Shown: positions 32,332 through 42,120, numbered from the stretch's first letter. The stretch is DNA of 64,000 nt from Phycisphaerales bacterium (GCA_020639115.1 JACKHG010000013.1:1-64000); one strand, 5' to 3'. Notes: generated by a model from the letters alone, not told the origin. Translations and numbers: made by a program.

Positions 32332-33138
32332 ATGGAGCGCAATATCCGCCTGGTAATCGCCTACGACGGCACCGACTTTCACGGCTGGCAGCGCCAACCG
32401 GGCCTGCGCACCGTCCAGGGCGAAATCGAGGCGGTGCTGATGCGCATCATCCGCCACCCCGTGAACCTGGCGGGCAGCGGCCGCACGGATGCGGGCGTGC
32501 ACGCGCGCGGGCAGGTGGCCAACTTCAAGACCACCAGCGTCGTTCCGCCGGACCGAATTCGCCGCGCCCTGGAGTCGCGTCTGCCTGCAGACATCGGCAT
32601 CCGCACGGCTGACGACGTGCATCCCGATTTCATCGCCACGTCGTCCGCCGAGGCGAAGATGTACCGCTACCGGATCTACCACGCGCCGACCCGGCCCGTC
32701 GAGCAGATGGCCCACCGTTACACGTACCACTGCTGGATCGACCTGGACATCGAACGCATGCGGTCCGCCGCAGGTCACTTCGTGGGTGCGCACGACTTCT
32801 CGGGTTTCATGAACGCGGGCACCGTGCGGGAGTCGTACGTCCGCCGCGTTCTCGCCTGCACGGTCACCCGGCAAGAACAGGAAATCCACATCGACGTGGA
32901 GGGCACCGGTTTTCTCTATAACCAGGTGCGGATCATGGTCGGCACACTCTTCGAGATCGGCCGCGGACGCAGGGAGCCGGACGCGCTGCCGGAGATTATC
33001 GCGAGCCGCGATCGCACGCGCGCCGGCCAGACCATGCCGCCGCAGGGTCTGTGCCTCGAGTGGGTGCGCTACCCCGCCCACCTGCTGGTTCCGCCGGAGC
33101 CTTCGGCGCCGACCGACCCGCCGGAGCCGACCGCATGA
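32332..33138 (+). CDS. truA: tRNA pseudouridine synthase A
   Basis: 268 residues from the ATG at 32332 (MERNIRLVIAYDGTDFHGWQ), the usual TruA start. The catalytic Asp53 is in AGSGRTDAGVHARGQVANF. GTGFLYNQVRIMVGTLFEIG is the conserved C-terminal motif. It modifies uridines 38-40 in the anticodon arm of many tRNAs. The stop codon overlaps the start of the glycosyltransferase gene (ATGA), so translation is coupled. The terminator at 32272 separates it from the sigma factor. Confidence 0.96.
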   Translation: MERNIRLVIAYDGTDFHGWQRQPGLRTVQGEIEAVLMRIIRHPVNLAGSGRTDAGVHARGQVANFKTTSVVPPDRIRRALESRLPADIGIRTADDVHPDFIATSSAEAKMYRYRIYHAPTRPVEQMAHRYTYHCWIDLDIERMRSAAGHFVGAHDFSGFMNAGTVRESYVRRVLACTVTRQEQEIHIDVEGTGFLYNQVRIMVGTLFEIGRGRREPDALPEIIASRDRTRAGQTMPPQGLCLEWVRYPAHLLVPPEPSAPTDPPEPTA

Positions 33139-34286
33139 AGATCGCCCACGTCATCACGCGGCTGATCATTGGCGGAGCGCAGGAAAACACCATCCTCACC
33201 TGCGAGGGCCTGCGCCTTCGCGGCCACGACGTCACGCTGATCGCGGGCCCGGAGACCGGACCGGAGGGTTCGCTCTGGCCGCAGGCAGAGGCGCGCTGCG
33301 GGCGCACGGTCCGCATCGACTCGTTGTGCCGCGCGGTGCGCCCGGCGGATGACTGGCGCTGCGCGGGCGAACTGACGGAGCATTTCCGCGGCGAGGGCTA
33401 TGACGTCGTCCACACGCACAGCAGCAAAGCCGGGATCCTCGGTCGCTGGGCGGCGCACCGCGCCGGCGTGCCGCTCGTCGTGCACACGATCCACGGGATG
33501 AGCTTCAATCGGACGCAATCCGCGCCGATCCGAGCTCTCTACGCCTTCCTCGAACGCCGGGCCGCCCGCTGGACGCACGCGTTCATCAGCGTTGCCGACG
33601 CCATGACCGACCAGGCCGTCGGCGCCGGCATCGCTCCGCGTGACCGCTTCACGACGATCCGCTCGGGCATGGAGACGGACCATTTCGCGCCGGACGCGAT
33701 CACACGCGCCGAGATGCACCGCCGTTGGGAAGTCCCCGAAGACGCGGTCGTGATCGGCACGGTGGCCCGTCTGTTCCGCAACAAGGGGTACGAGCATCTG
33801 CTCGCCGCCCTGCCCCGCATCGTCAAGCGCTGCCCGAACGCGTACTTCGTCTGGGTCGGCGACGGTGCTCAGCGCGCGGAGTACACAGCGACCCTGGAAA
33901 AGCTCAACCTGCGCAGCCGCGTCCACCTGACCGGGCTGGTTCGCCCGGCTGAGATTCCCGCGATTCTGACCGGGTTCGACGTGCTCGTGCACGCCTCCGC
34001 GTGGGAGGGGCTCCCGCGAGCCATCGTGCAGGCCTCCCTCACGGAGGTACCACCGGTCAGCTTCGACAACGATGGCGCCCCGGAGGCCATCGACCCGGGC
34101 GAAACCGGCTCCCTCGCCCCGCTCGGCGACGCCGACGCGCTCGCGGACCGCGTCGTCGAACTCGCCAGCGACGCGGACCTCCGCCGGCGCCTGGGCCAGG
34201 CCGCGCGCAGGAAGTGCATGGCCATGTTCGACTACCACAAGATGGTCGCCGAGATCGAGGCCCTGTACGCGGCTGGGGGGAAGTGA
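33135..34286 (+). CDS. Glycosyltransferase family 4 (GT-B)
   Basis: 383 residues. The N-terminal domain has MKIAHVITRLIIGGAQENTI (glycine loop), DVVHTHSSKAGILGRWAA and HTIHGMSF. The C-terminal domain has VIGTVARLFRNKGYEHLL, FVWVGDG, and the donor motif HASAWEGLPRAIVQASLTEV (E-x7-E type) of GT4. It transfers a sugar from a nucleotide donor to a lipid or polysaccharide acceptor at the inner membrane face. Coupled to truA by a 4-nt overlap. Donor and acceptor are unknown; envelope polysaccharide synthesis is likely, given wecA in the window. Confidence 0.9.
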   Translation: MKIAHVITRLIIGGAQENTILTCEGLRLRGHDVTLIAGPETGPEGSLWPQAEARCGRTVRIDSLCRAVRPADDWRCAGELTEHFRGEGYDVVHTHSSKAGILGRWAAHRAGVPLVVHTIHGMSFNRTQSAPIRALYAFLERRAARWTHAFISVADAMTDQAVGAGIAPRDRFTTIRSGMETDHFAPDAITRAEMHRRWEVPEDAVVIGTVARLFRNKGYEHLLAALPRIVKRCPNAYFVWVGDGAQRAEYTATLEKLNLRSRVHLTGLVRPAEIPAILTGFDVLVHASAWEGLPRAIVQASLTEVPPVSFDNDGAPEAIDPGETGSLAPLGDADALADRVVELASDADLRRRLGQAARRKCMAMFDYHKMVAEIEALYAAGGK

Positions 34287-34288
34287 CA

Positions 34289-34576
34289 ATGTCAATTCGG
34301 CGGCAAGGCAGCAGTCGCATCGAGGTCGATGACGTCGGCTACCGCTGGATCGTGTCCGGCAACGACGGGTTCCTGGATTTGGTGATCGAGCAGGACGAGG
34401 TCAAAGGCCAACGCCTGGTTATCCAGATGGACTACGAGATCGGCCAGATCACGCCACGGCTCGTCGCAGCGCTCATCCCCGCGGCGTTGGCCCGAGGTTG
34501 GACACCTGACGAACGGCGCACCCAGCTCTACTGGCGGTGGAGAAACAGCGAACTGACGCCGATCCACGAAACATGA
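34289..34576 (+). CDS. Unknown small protein downstream of the glycosyltransferase
   Basis: 95 residues from the ATG at 34289, three nt after the glycosyltransferase stop, so probably the third gene of the truA operon. Sequence begins MSIRRQGSSRIEVDDVGYRW and contains beta-strand-like segments (LVIEQDEVKGQRLVIQMDY), then a helix rich in Ala (LVAALIPAALARGW). No signal or membrane segment; no family recognised. Confidence 0.6.
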   Translation: MSIRRQGSSRIEVDDVGYRWIVSGNDGFLDLVIEQDEVKGQRLVIQMDYEIGQITPRLVAALIPAALARGWTPDERRTQLYWRWRNSELTPIHET

Positions 34577-34665
34577 TTCGACCGATGGCTGATCGCCAGG
34601 GCATAACGTAAGCTCTCAGAGGGCTCGAATGCATCACCGCCGATAACTCGATGGGGAGTATTGCC

Positions 34666-35652
34666 ATGGTTCGCCGCCTGGTCAGCGTGCGCTTTCGAGC
34701 AGCCGCGGCTGTTATTCTCTTCGTCGTCTTGCTGCTGGGCGCCTGCAGCGCCCCGCCGGGTGTGACCGCGGGCCCCGACAATCCGGCCGATACCGGCAAC
34801 ACCGACGTCGGCAGCCTGCAGGTCTTCCCGGCTGACAACGCCTGGAATACCGATATTTCGCACTACCCCGTGCATTCCAATTCGGACGCGTACCTCGCCG
34901 CCATCGGGCTCGACACCGGGCTGCATCCCGACTTCGGTACGGTGTGGGAGGGCGCTCCCATTGGAATTCCCTACGTCGTCGTCGGCGCCGATCAGCCGAA
35001 GGTGCCGGTCAGCTTCTACTACGCCGACGAGTCCGACCCCGGTCCCTATCCCATCCCCGCGGACGCGCCGATCGAAGGCGGCGCGGACGCCGACGGCGAT
35101 CGCCACATCCTGGTGGTCGATGCCGACAACCGCATGCTCTACGAACTCTACGACGCTCGCCCGGACGGCGCCGGCTGGTCCGCGGGTTCGGGAGCCGTCT
35201 TCGACCTCGCCAGCAACGCGCTGCGGCCCGCGGGCTGGACCTCGACGGATGCAGCCGGCCTCCCGATCTTTCCCGGGCTGGTCCGGTACGACGAGGTCGT
35301 CAAGCAGGGCGCGATCAACCACGCGCTGCGCTTCACCGTGCGGCGCACGCAGCGGGCCTACATCCCGCCGGCCACGCACTTCGCCAGCAGCGCCACGGAC
35401 TCCGACCTGCCGCCGATGGGCCTGCGCGTCCGCCTCCGCGCCGACTTCGACCTCGCCGGGTTTTCACCGAACGTCCAGGTGATCCTCCGCGCCATGCAGA
35501 AGTACGGCATGTTCGTCGCGGACAACGGCTCCGACTGGTACATCTCCGGAGCGCCCGACCCGCGTTGGGATGACGATGAGCTGCGCGCGCTCAACCAGGT
35601 CAAGGGCCGCGATTTCGAGGTGGTGGACACCGGAGCGGCGGTCACGGACTGA
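34666..35652 (+). CDS. Unknown lipoprotein
   Basis: 328 residues from the ATG at 34666, preceded by GGGGAG. Lipoprotein signal with lipobox LGAC (LLLGACSAPPG). The mature part contains VFPADNAWNTDISHYPVH, SDAYLAAIGLDTGLHPDFG, the acidic GGADADGDRHILVVDADN, and DLPPMGLRVRLRADFDLAGF. I believe similar uncharacterised proteins occur in several phyla, but I cannot name a family or activity. The Asp-rich segment may bind calcium. Single gene, convergent with the cyclophilin gene. Confidence 0.72.
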   Translation: MVRRLVSVRFRAAAAVILFVVLLLGACSAPPGVTAGPDNPADTGNTDVGSLQVFPADNAWNTDISHYPVHSNSDAYLAAIGLDTGLHPDFGTVWEGAPIGIPYVVVGADQPKVPVSFYYADESDPGPYPIPADAPIEGGADADGDRHILVVDADNRMLYELYDARPDGAGWSAGSGAVFDLASNALRPAGWTSTDAAGLPIFPGLVRYDEVVKQGAINHALRFTVRRTQRAYIPPATHFASSATDSDLPPMGLRVRLRADFDLAGFSPNVQVILRAMQKYGMFVADNGSDWYISGAPDPRWDDDELRALNQVKGRDFEVVDTGAAVTD

Positions 35653-35696
35653 TGCCGCAGCAACTCGCGCGCATCATGGCGCGGGGGCCAGCGAGG

Positions 35697-36449
35697 TTAT
35701 TCGGGCGCGCCCGGCGTACCGGCATCCGCGGCGTCATCCGCTTCGGGTGCATCCTCGGCCTTCGCCTTCGCACCGGCCCTGTCGGACGCGCCCGACGGTG
35801 CCTGCGGCTCGAGGATCGTCGCCTCCTTGATGGTGATCGGCGGATTGGGATTTACAGGTCCGTCTGCGCCGCCGCGCGGGTCGTTCGGATGCTGGATGCA
35901 GGGGGCGTTCTGGATCTTGTCCACGACATCCATGCCCTCGACGACCTTGCCGAACACCGCGTACCCGTACGGCTGGCGCCGCGTGCGGTCCAGGTGCGGA
36001 TTGTCCACGACGTTGATGAAGAACTGGCTCGTGGCCGAGTGTGGATCGCTCATCCGGGCCATCGCGACGGTGCCGCGTTCGTTCTTCAGCAGGTTGCCGG
36101 ACTCGTTCTTGATCGGCCCGCGCAGCCCGTTGGTCCGCGGCGACAGATCCGCGTTGAATCCGCCGGTCTGGATCATGAAGCCCTTGACCACCCGGTGAAA
36201 CGCGATCCCGTCGTAGAAGCCGTCGCGCACGTACTGCAGGAAGTTCTCCACGCTCACCGGCGACTTGTCGTCGTAGAGTTCGAGGACGATGTCGCCGACC
36301 GACGTCCGCAGTTTCACGCGCGTGTGCTGGCCCTCCGGGGCCGCGGCGGGCTTCTTCGGTTCCTCCGCGAGCGCCGGTGCAGCCAGCAGTGCGAGCAGCA
36401 GCGCGGCGCCCATCAGCGGGCGATGACGGTAAGTGAAGTTCACCAACAT
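35697..36449 (-). CDS. Exported cyclophilin-type peptidyl-prolyl isomerase
   Basis: 250 residues from the ATG at 36449, with GGGAG about 9-13 nt upstream. Signal peptide at residues about 1-28 (GAALLLALLAAPALAEE). Cyclophilin core: VELYDDK-type start GDIVLELYDDKSPVSVENF, FYDGIAFHRVVKGFMIQTGG (catalytic Arg in FHRV), ATSQFFINVVDNPHLD, AVFGKVVEGMDVVDKI. The C-terminal 40 residues are acidic and alanine-rich. It speeds proline isomerisation in folding periplasmic proteins. It is convergent with the lipoprotein gene and divergent from the UMF1 transporter. Confidence 0.92.
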   Translation of the reverse strand: MLVNFTYRHRPLMGAALLLALLAAPALAEEPKKPAAAPEGQHTRVKLRTSVGDIVLELYDDKSPVSVENFLQYVRDGFYDGIAFHRVVKGFMIQTGGFNADLSPRTNGLRGPIKNESGNLLKNERGTVAMARMSDPHSATSQFFINVVDNPHLDRTRRQPYGYAVFGKVVEGMDVVDKIQNAPCIQHPNDPRGGADGPVNPNPPITIKEATILEPQAPSGASDRAGAKAKAEDAPEADDAADAGTPGAPE

Positions 36450-36607
36450 ATCCCAACTCCCTTCGTGGGTCTCGTTTTCCGCATGTTTCCCCGACGCACA
36501 GATGATAGGCCCGCGGGCGAGCGGCTGCAATCGCCTTGCCCGCCGCGCCCCCGCGTGGTATTCGATACCGCGGCGCCGCGCGGCGTGAGGGCTTGGTTGC
36601 GCAACCG

Positions 36608-37924
36608 ATGCAGAACGATCGCAAGACCATTTTCGGCTGGTGCATGTACGACTGGGCCAACTCCGCCTACGCCACGACGGTGCTGGCGGGGCTGTTGCCC
36701 GCCTACTTCGCCGACGCCGTCGTCGGGGAGCGGTCGGTCACGCTCGCCGGCTCGACCTACAGCGCCACCAGCCTCTGGGGGTTTTCGGTATCCGCCGCCG
36801 CCCTGATCGCCTTCCTGATTGCGCCCGTGCTGGGCGCCACCGCCGACTTCTCGACCGCCAAGAAGCGCTTCCTGCTCGCGTTCGCGTACGGCGGAGCCCT
36901 CTTCACCACGCTGCTGTTCTTTTGCAGGGAAGGCGACGTGGCGATGACGCTCATCTTCTTCGTCATCGCGCAGCTAGGCTTTGTCGGCGGCAACGTCTTC
37001 TACGACGCGTTTCTGCCGGTCATCGCCAGCGACGACACGATGGACCGCGTCTCCGGCCGCGGCTACGCGTACGGCTACGTGGGCGGCGGGCTGCAGTTCG
37101 CCATCGCCCTGGGTCTCGTCGCCGGGCATGATGCATTGGGAATATCACAAGCGTTCGCCGCGCGAATGGGTCTCGGCCTGGCCGGCCTCTGGTGGGCCGG
37201 CTTCACGCTCTTCACCGTCGTCCTCGTGCATGAGCCGCAAGCTGTGGCGACGCTGCCGGCCCGCTACGCCCGCTGGCCGCGACCCGCAGCCTACCTGGCC
37301 GTCGGTTTAAGCCGCACGCTCTCCACGCTCCAGCGCATCCGGCGCTTTCGCCATCTCGTGCTCTTCCTTGTCGCGTTCATGCTCTACAACGATGGCATCC
37401 AGACCGTCATCGCGATGGCCACGATCTACGGCAAGGATGAGCTGCAACTCTCGACCAACACGCTCATGGCCACGCTGCTGATTATCCAGGCCGTGGCCAT
37501 GGTTGGCGCCGTCCTCTTCAGCCGGATCGCCCAGCACACCGGAACCAAGCCGGCTGTGATCATCTCACTCGTCATCTGGTCGCTGGTCGTGCTCTACGCC
37601 TATTTCATCCACTCGCAGACCGAGTACCTCATCCTCGGCGTCGTGGTCGGGCTCGTCCTCGGCGGGTCGCAGGCGCTGAGCCGGTCGTACTACGGCGCGA
37701 TGATCCCGCAGCATGCCTCCGCCGAGTTCTATGGCTTTTACACGGTCTTCAGCAAGTTTTCCGCCATCTGGGGCCCGTTGCAGTTCGCCCTGATCGACAA
37801 GGTCTTCGGCTCGGCGCGATTGGCCATCGTCTCGCTCGTCGTGCTCTTCATCGGCGGCATGATTCTGCTTGCTTTCGTCGACGACCAGCAGGCGCGCCAG
37901 GCCCGCCTGGAGGAAGCGTTCTGA
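36608..37924 (+). CDS. MFS transporter, UMF1/Atg22-like family
   Basis: 438 residues from the ATG at 36608 (MQNDRKTIFGWCMYDWANSA). The GWCMYDWANSAYATTV start is diagnostic for the UMF1 family of major facilitator proteins. About 12 membrane spans are visible, plus FYDAFLPVIASDDTMDRVSGRGYAYGY and FGGSQALSRS-like GGSQALSRSYYGAMIPQHASAEF. Substrates are unknown in bacteria; the fungal relative Atg22 exports amino acids from vacuoles. The stop overlaps the start of the acyltransferase gene by one base, indicating coupled translation. Confidence 0.88.
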   Translation: MQNDRKTIFGWCMYDWANSAYATTVLAGLLPAYFADAVVGERSVTLAGSTYSATSLWGFSVSAAALIAFLIAPVLGATADFSTAKKRFLLAFAYGGALFTTLLFFCREGDVAMTLIFFVIAQLGFVGGNVFYDAFLPVIASDDTMDRVSGRGYAYGYVGGGLQFAIALGLVAGHDALGISQAFAARMGLGLAGLWWAGFTLFTVVLVHEPQAVATLPARYARWPRPAAYLAVGLSRTLSTLQRIRRFRHLVLFLVAFMLYNDGIQTVIAMATIYGKDELQLSTNTLMATLLIIQAVAMVGAVLFSRIAQHTGTKPAVIISLVIWSLVVLYAYFIHSQTEYLILGVVVGLVLGGSQALSRSYYGAMIPQHASAEFYGFYTVFSKFSAIWGPLQFALIDKVFGSARLAIVSLVVLFIGGMILLAFVDDQQARQARLEEAF

Positions 37925-38625
37925 TGCCCGCCGAGCCGACAGACACGCCGATCTTCCGCTCGCCCGACACCCGCAGCGAGCTGCTCGTCCTGCGCCGCCG
38001 CTACGCCTGGAAACTCCGCGCTGCCGACGCCTTCAACCGGATGCTCTGCCGGGTCTGGTACCGCTATCGGCGGATCGGCCCCTGCACCATCCCGCGCGAC
38101 GGGCCCGCGATCGTCACCGCCAACCACACCTGCTCCGCCGACCCGATGATGATTTACGCCGGTTGTGGATATCGCAAGATCGCGTTCATGATCGCCCAGG
38201 AGTTCGCCGACGTCCCCGTCGGCGGCTGGTTCGTGCGGCTCATCGAGTGCATCCCCGTGCGCCGCGATGGGCGCGATGCAGCCGCCACGCGCGAGGCGAT
38301 GCGGCGCATCCGCGACGGCCACGTCATCTCCATCTTCATCCAGGGCCGCATCGCCAAGCCGGGCCAGGACGTCCGTCCCAAGGAGGGCGTCGCCCTGCTC
38401 GCCCTGCGCACCGGCGTGCCGGTCATCCCCGTCCACATCAGCGGCAACAAGTATCGCGACGGCATCTTCGCCGGCCTCATCGCGCGCCACCGCACGCGCG
38501 TCCGCTTCGGCCCCCCCGTCGACCTGAGCGACTTTGGCGGGAGCACCGAGGGCGACAACGTCCAGCGCGCCACCGAGCGCATCTGGTCCGCGATCCAGCA
38601 GCTTTCATCAAACCCAAGTACCTGA
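37924..38625 (+). CDS. Lysophospholipid acyltransferase (PlsC-like)
   Basis: 233 residues. The acyltransferase motif I is NHTCSADPM (His and Asp of HX4D), motif II is near VGGWFVRLIECIPVRRDGRD, and motif III is FIQGRIAKPGQDVRPKEGVA, where EGT is replaced by QGR. VIPVHISG corresponds to motif IV. Such enzymes acylate lysophosphatidic acid or related lipids at the inner membrane. There is no clear transmembrane helix, which is common for this branch. Start overlaps the stop of the UMF1 gene (TGATG). The change of the motif III Glu-Gly to Gln-Gly may affect substrate choice. Confidence 0.87.
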   Translation: MPAEPTDTPIFRSPDTRSELLVLRRRYAWKLRAADAFNRMLCRVWYRYRRIGPCTIPRDGPAIVTANHTCSADPMMIYAGCGYRKIAFMIAQEFADVPVGGWFVRLIECIPVRRDGRDAAATREAMRRIRDGHVISIFIQGRIAKPGQDVRPKEGVALLALRTGVPVIPVHISGNKYRDGIFAGLIARHRTRVRFGPPVDLSDFGGSTEGDNVQRATERIWSAIQQLSSNPST

Positions 38626-38785
38626 ACTCTGTGGCATTCAAGTCGAAGTGATTATCAAGAGACAGGGCTGCAGGCGAATGATGGAAATGCCAAGTTGGAG
38701 CGTGCTACGTCCCGCTCGGTCTGCATGAATCCGGGGGCTTCGAGCGCATAAGCAGCAAGCCAACACCGCAACCGGCACGAGCCCA

Positions 38786-38814
38786 TTCATCATTCATCAT
38801 TCCGAATTCATCAT
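38786..38814. repeat. 29-bp interspersed repeat, copy 1
   Basis: Contains TTCATCATTCATCATTCCG followed by AATTCATCAT. 28 of 29 bases are identical to the copy at 52039-52067. It lies 5 bp beyond the stop codon of the glucan phosphorylase gene (minus strand). The rest of 38626-38819 holds no gene. Confidence 0.75.
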
Positions 38815-38819
38815 CCCCC

Positions 38820-41381
38820 CTACCCCCACTTCAGCATGTGCATGTCGAAGTGACCGGCGAGGTCCGGATGACTCGGCACCACGCGGACCGCCAGCGCCTG
38901 GCGACCGCTGCGCTCGCACGGCACCGCGCCCGTGAACGTGAAGACGCCGTCGCGCACCTTGCCCGCGCACTGCATCTCCACGACGGAACCGCTCTTGATC
39001 GTTCCATTGTTCGGCGACGGCCCGTGGTACAACTGCACCGCCACATCCTGCGGATCGACGTGCCCCAGGACCACCGTCGCCTGCACGTTGAGCTGCGCCC
39101 CCACCCGCCGCTCCCCGTTCTCCAGCGCCGCGAACGACTCCACCTTGACGCCCGACCAGCGGTCGAGCAGCGCGGTCCGCCACGACGAGAGCGACTTCGC
39201 CACCGCGAACGTCTGCTCGCGCAGGTGCAGGCCGTTGCGCACCGTGGGAATGTACAACCGCTCGCAGTACTCGCGCACCATCCGCCGCGAACTGAACCGC
39301 GGCGTGCATGTGCTCATCGAGGACTTCATCCGCGCGATCCACTTGCGCGGCAGGCCGTCCGAGCTGCGCTCGTAGTACTCCGGGATGATCTCGCGCTCCA
39401 GCAGGTCGTAGATCGACTCGCTCTCCACGAAGTCCTGGTAGTCGGCGTTGTCGTAGACGCGGTCGTCGCCGATCGCCCACCCGTTGGTCCCGTCGTAACC
39501 CTCGCACCACCACCCGTCGAGCACGCTGAAGTTGATGCCCCCGTTGGGCACCACCTTCATCCCGCTCGTCCCGCTCGCCTCCAGCGGCTTGGTCGGGTTG
39601 TTCATCCACACGTCGACGCCCTGCACCAGGAAGCGGGCGATGCTCATGTTGTAATTCTCGAGGAACACGAAGCGCTTGCGCACGTCCGTCCGCCGCGCAA
39701 ACTGGATGAGCTGCTTGACCAGCTCCTTGCCCATGTTGTCCCGGGGATGCGCCTTGCCCGCGAAGATGAACTGGATCGGCCGGTCCGGGTTGGTCAGCAG
39801 CTTCAGCAGCCGCGCCTCGTCGCGCAACAGCAGCGTCGCCCGCTTGTACGGCGCGAACCGCCGCGCAAAGCCGATCGTCAGGGCCTCGGGGTTGAGCACC
39901 TCCTCGGCCTCCGCGACCTGCGCCGGCGGCGCCCCGCGCCGCTGGCACTGCGCCTTCAGGTGCGCCCGCGTCTCGACCACGAGCCGCTCGCGCCGCCGCT
40001 CGTGTGCGCGCCACAGCTCCGCGTCCGGAATCTCCGTGATCCGGGCCCACAACTGCGAATCGTCGGGGTTCGAAGCCCACTCCGGACCCAGGTAGCGGTC
40101 GAGCAACTGCTCCACGTCGCTGCTGATCCACGAGCGCACGTGTATCCCGTTGGTCACGCTCGTGATCGGGATTTCCTCAACGGGCACCTGCTCCCAGTTC
40201 GACTGCCACATCTCCCGGGCGACCTCGCCGTGCCGCCGGCTCACTCCGTTGCTCATCCGCGACAGGTTGAGCGCCAGCGTCGCCATGGAGAACGGCTCCT
40301 CGGCGCTGCCCGGGTGCGTCTGCCCCAGGTGGATCAGCTCGTCGATGGTGCACTTCATCTCGCCCGCGTAGGGCGTGAGGTACTTCGTGACCAGCGCCTG
40401 CGGGAACGTGTCGATCCCCGCCGGAACCGGCGTGTGCGTCGTGAAGATCGTCGAGCCCGCCACGGCGGTCCGCGCCTCGGTCGGCGTCAGCTTCTCGGTC
40501 CGCACCAGGTGCCGCACCTGCTCCAGCGCCAGAAACGCCGAGTGCCCCTCGTTCATGTGGCACACCACCGGGGAAATCCCCATGGCGCGCAGCGCCCGCA
40601 GTCCGCCGAAGCCCAGCACGACCTCCTGGCGGATGCGCATCTCCTGGTCACCGCCGTACAGCCGCATGGTGATCGCCCGGTCGTCCGGGTGGTTCGCGCC
40701 CAGCACCGTGTCGAGCAGGTACAACTGGACCCGCCCCACGATCACGCGCATCACCTGCACGGTCACGTCCCGTTCGCCCACCGGCAGCGTCACCGTCACC
40801 GGATTGCCCTTCTCGTCGCGCACCAGCTCCACCGGGAGGTGGTGCACGTCGAGCGTGGGATAGTCCTCAAACTGCCATCCGTCATTCGAGAGGAACTGCT
40901 GGAAGTAGCCCTGGTGATAGAGCAACCCGACCCCCACCAGCGGCAACCCCAGGTCGCTCGCCGACTTCATGTGATCGCCGGCCAGCACTCCCAGACCGCC
41001 CGAGTAGATCGGCAGGCACTCGTGCAGCCCGAACTCCATCGAGAAATAGGCGATCCGCGAGTCGGCCAGCTCACCATACTTGCTCGCAAACCACGTCTTT
41101 TCCCCGAGGTAGTCGTCCAGCGCCTCGAGCACGCGATCCATGTGCGCCAGGTATGCGGGATCCTGCGCCGCCCGCTCCAACTTCTCCTGCGGGATGTCCG
41201 CCAGGAGCCGCACGGGGTTGTGCTGCACCGCGCTCCACAACCGCCGGTCCAGGCGGTTGAAGAGCTGCACCGCGTCGTAGTTCCAGGTCCACCACAAGTT
41301 GTCCGCCAACCGCCGCAAGCCCGCCAGGGGCTCCGGAATCGCGGGCACAACCATGAATTCCTTGACCGTGTACATTCCCAT
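38820..41381 (-). CDS. glgP: Alpha-glucan (glycogen/maltodextrin) phosphorylase
   Basis: 853 residues from the ATG at 41381, after GGAG at a 5-nt distance. The N-terminal DUF3417-type region (PLAGLRRLADNLWWTWNYDA) marks the TIGR02094 branch. Core motifs: IAYFSMEFGLHECLPIYSGG, GLLYHQGYFQQ, VCHMNEGHSAFL, THTPVPAGIDTFP, RFAPYKRATLL. The PLP lysine is in EASGTSGMKVVPNGG. It releases glucose 1-phosphate from alpha-1,4-glucans. The length fits this branch, which carries an extra C-terminal domain. Single gene on this strand, followed by the 29-bp repeat. Glycogen synthesis genes are not in the window. Confidence 0.95.
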   Translation of the reverse strand: MGMYTVKEFMVVPAIPEPLAGLRRLADNLWWTWNYDAVQLFNRLDRRLWSAVQHNPVRLLADIPQEKLERAAQDPAYLAHMDRVLEALDDYLGEKTWFASKYGELADSRIAYFSMEFGLHECLPIYSGGLGVLAGDHMKSASDLGLPLVGVGLLYHQGYFQQFLSNDGWQFEDYPTLDVHHLPVELVRDEKGNPVTVTLPVGERDVTVQVMRVIVGRVQLYLLDTVLGANHPDDRAITMRLYGGDQEMRIRQEVVLGFGGLRALRAMGISPVVCHMNEGHSAFLALEQVRHLVRTEKLTPTEARTAVAGSTIFTTHTPVPAGIDTFPQALVTKYLTPYAGEMKCTIDELIHLGQTHPGSAEEPFSMATLALNLSRMSNGVSRRHGEVAREMWQSNWEQVPVEEIPITSVTNGIHVRSWISSDVEQLLDRYLGPEWASNPDDSQLWARITEIPDAELWRAHERRRERLVVETRAHLKAQCQRRGAPPAQVAEAEEVLNPEALTIGFARRFAPYKRATLLLRDEARLLKLLTNPDRPIQFIFAGKAHPRDNMGKELVKQLIQFARRTDVRKRFVFLENYNMSIARFLVQGVDVWMNNPTKPLEASGTSGMKVVPNGGINFSVLDGWWCEGYDGTNGWAIGDDRVYDNADYQDFVESESIYDLLEREIIPEYYERSSDGLPRKWIARMKSSMSTCTPRFSSRRMVREYCERLYIPTVRNGLHLREQTFAVAKSLSSWRTALLDRWSGVKVESFAALENGERRVGAQLNVQATVVLGHVDPQDVAVQLYHGPSPNNGTIKSGSVVEMQCAGKVRDGVFTFTGAVPCERSGRQALAVRVVPSHPDLAGHFDMHMLKWG

Positions 41382-41837
41382 TGAACTCCACCCGGGCGAA
41401 CGTCCGAAGATAATGCGCAAGCCGTCTCGCTGTGCTTACTTATCGCCAGTTATCGCGCCTGGGACTAGTTTCCATTGCGTCAGGTACGCGCCTCTACCCC
41501 CGCCTCACACCCGGCGTCCTCCCAGACAGCGCAGAATTCCCATCTGTTCCGAATCCGACACGCCCCGCCTCGACCCGCTCCAAGGGCAGTTTCGCGGCCC
41601 CACCGGCCCGCTGGCCGGTGAAATCGGCGGCATTATAGGATGCTGGGGCCGCTGCGTCGCGAGGATCTTATGCCGCGCTGCCCCCGCGGAAATCCGCTCG
41701 GCGGCATCGGACGGCCCAGCCGCGCTTTCCACGTCCGCAAACGCGATTGACCCCGTCCCCCGGCCGATAAGTCCGGTGGTGGAGCTGGCTCGGCGCCTGG
41801 CGTCGACTCCACCGTTCGAACCGCCGGAGCTGGACCG
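41382..41837. other. Intergenic region, no gene recognised
   Basis: 456 bp between divergent glgP and a small exported protein. Short reading frames here have no start-site or family support. It contains a TTATAGG stretch at about 41634 but no convincing promoter pair, hairpin or RNA gene. Confidence 0.4.
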
Positions 41838-42035
41838 ATGCGACCCCGATTCCGCCGTATGAAGATCCTGGTCACGGCAGCCACCTGCGGCTGCCTGCTC
41901 GCCAACGTCAACTGCCTCACCAAGAAGTTCGCCGGCGATATCGCCTCCGACGCTGCCCGCGACGTGGCGAACATCCTACTCGACGCCTTCCTCATCAACC
42001 CGGTTGATGACGCGGTCAACCCCCCGTCCGAGTAG
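41838..42035 (+). CDS. Small exported protein
   Basis: 65 residues; GGAG lies 10 nt before the ATG. A signal-like segment KILVTAATCGCLLANVNC is followed by TKKFAGDIASDAARDVANIL and an Asp/Pro-rich end. The cysteine in LLANVNC is not a standard lipobox, so export rather than lipidation is inferred. Similar small exported proteins are frequent in planctomycetes (recollection, not checked). Function unknown. Confidence 0.5.
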   Translation: MRPRFRRMKILVTAATCGCLLANVNCLTKKFAGDIASDAARDVANILLDAFLINPVDDAVNPPSE

Positions 42036-42120
42036 TCCGCCGACTGCGCGCCCGGCGACCCGCCGGTGGTCGTGCTGGTGGGACGGTCAGCCTGCGCGCA
42101 CGCTACGGGCGTCGCTCCCC

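Noticed and set aside
38838..41384. Very long plus-strand open frame (848 codons) opposite glgP
   Set aside because: It is the antisense frame of a clearly real phosphorylase gene; composition is His/Arg/Val-rich without any domain, as expected for shadow frames in high-GC DNA.
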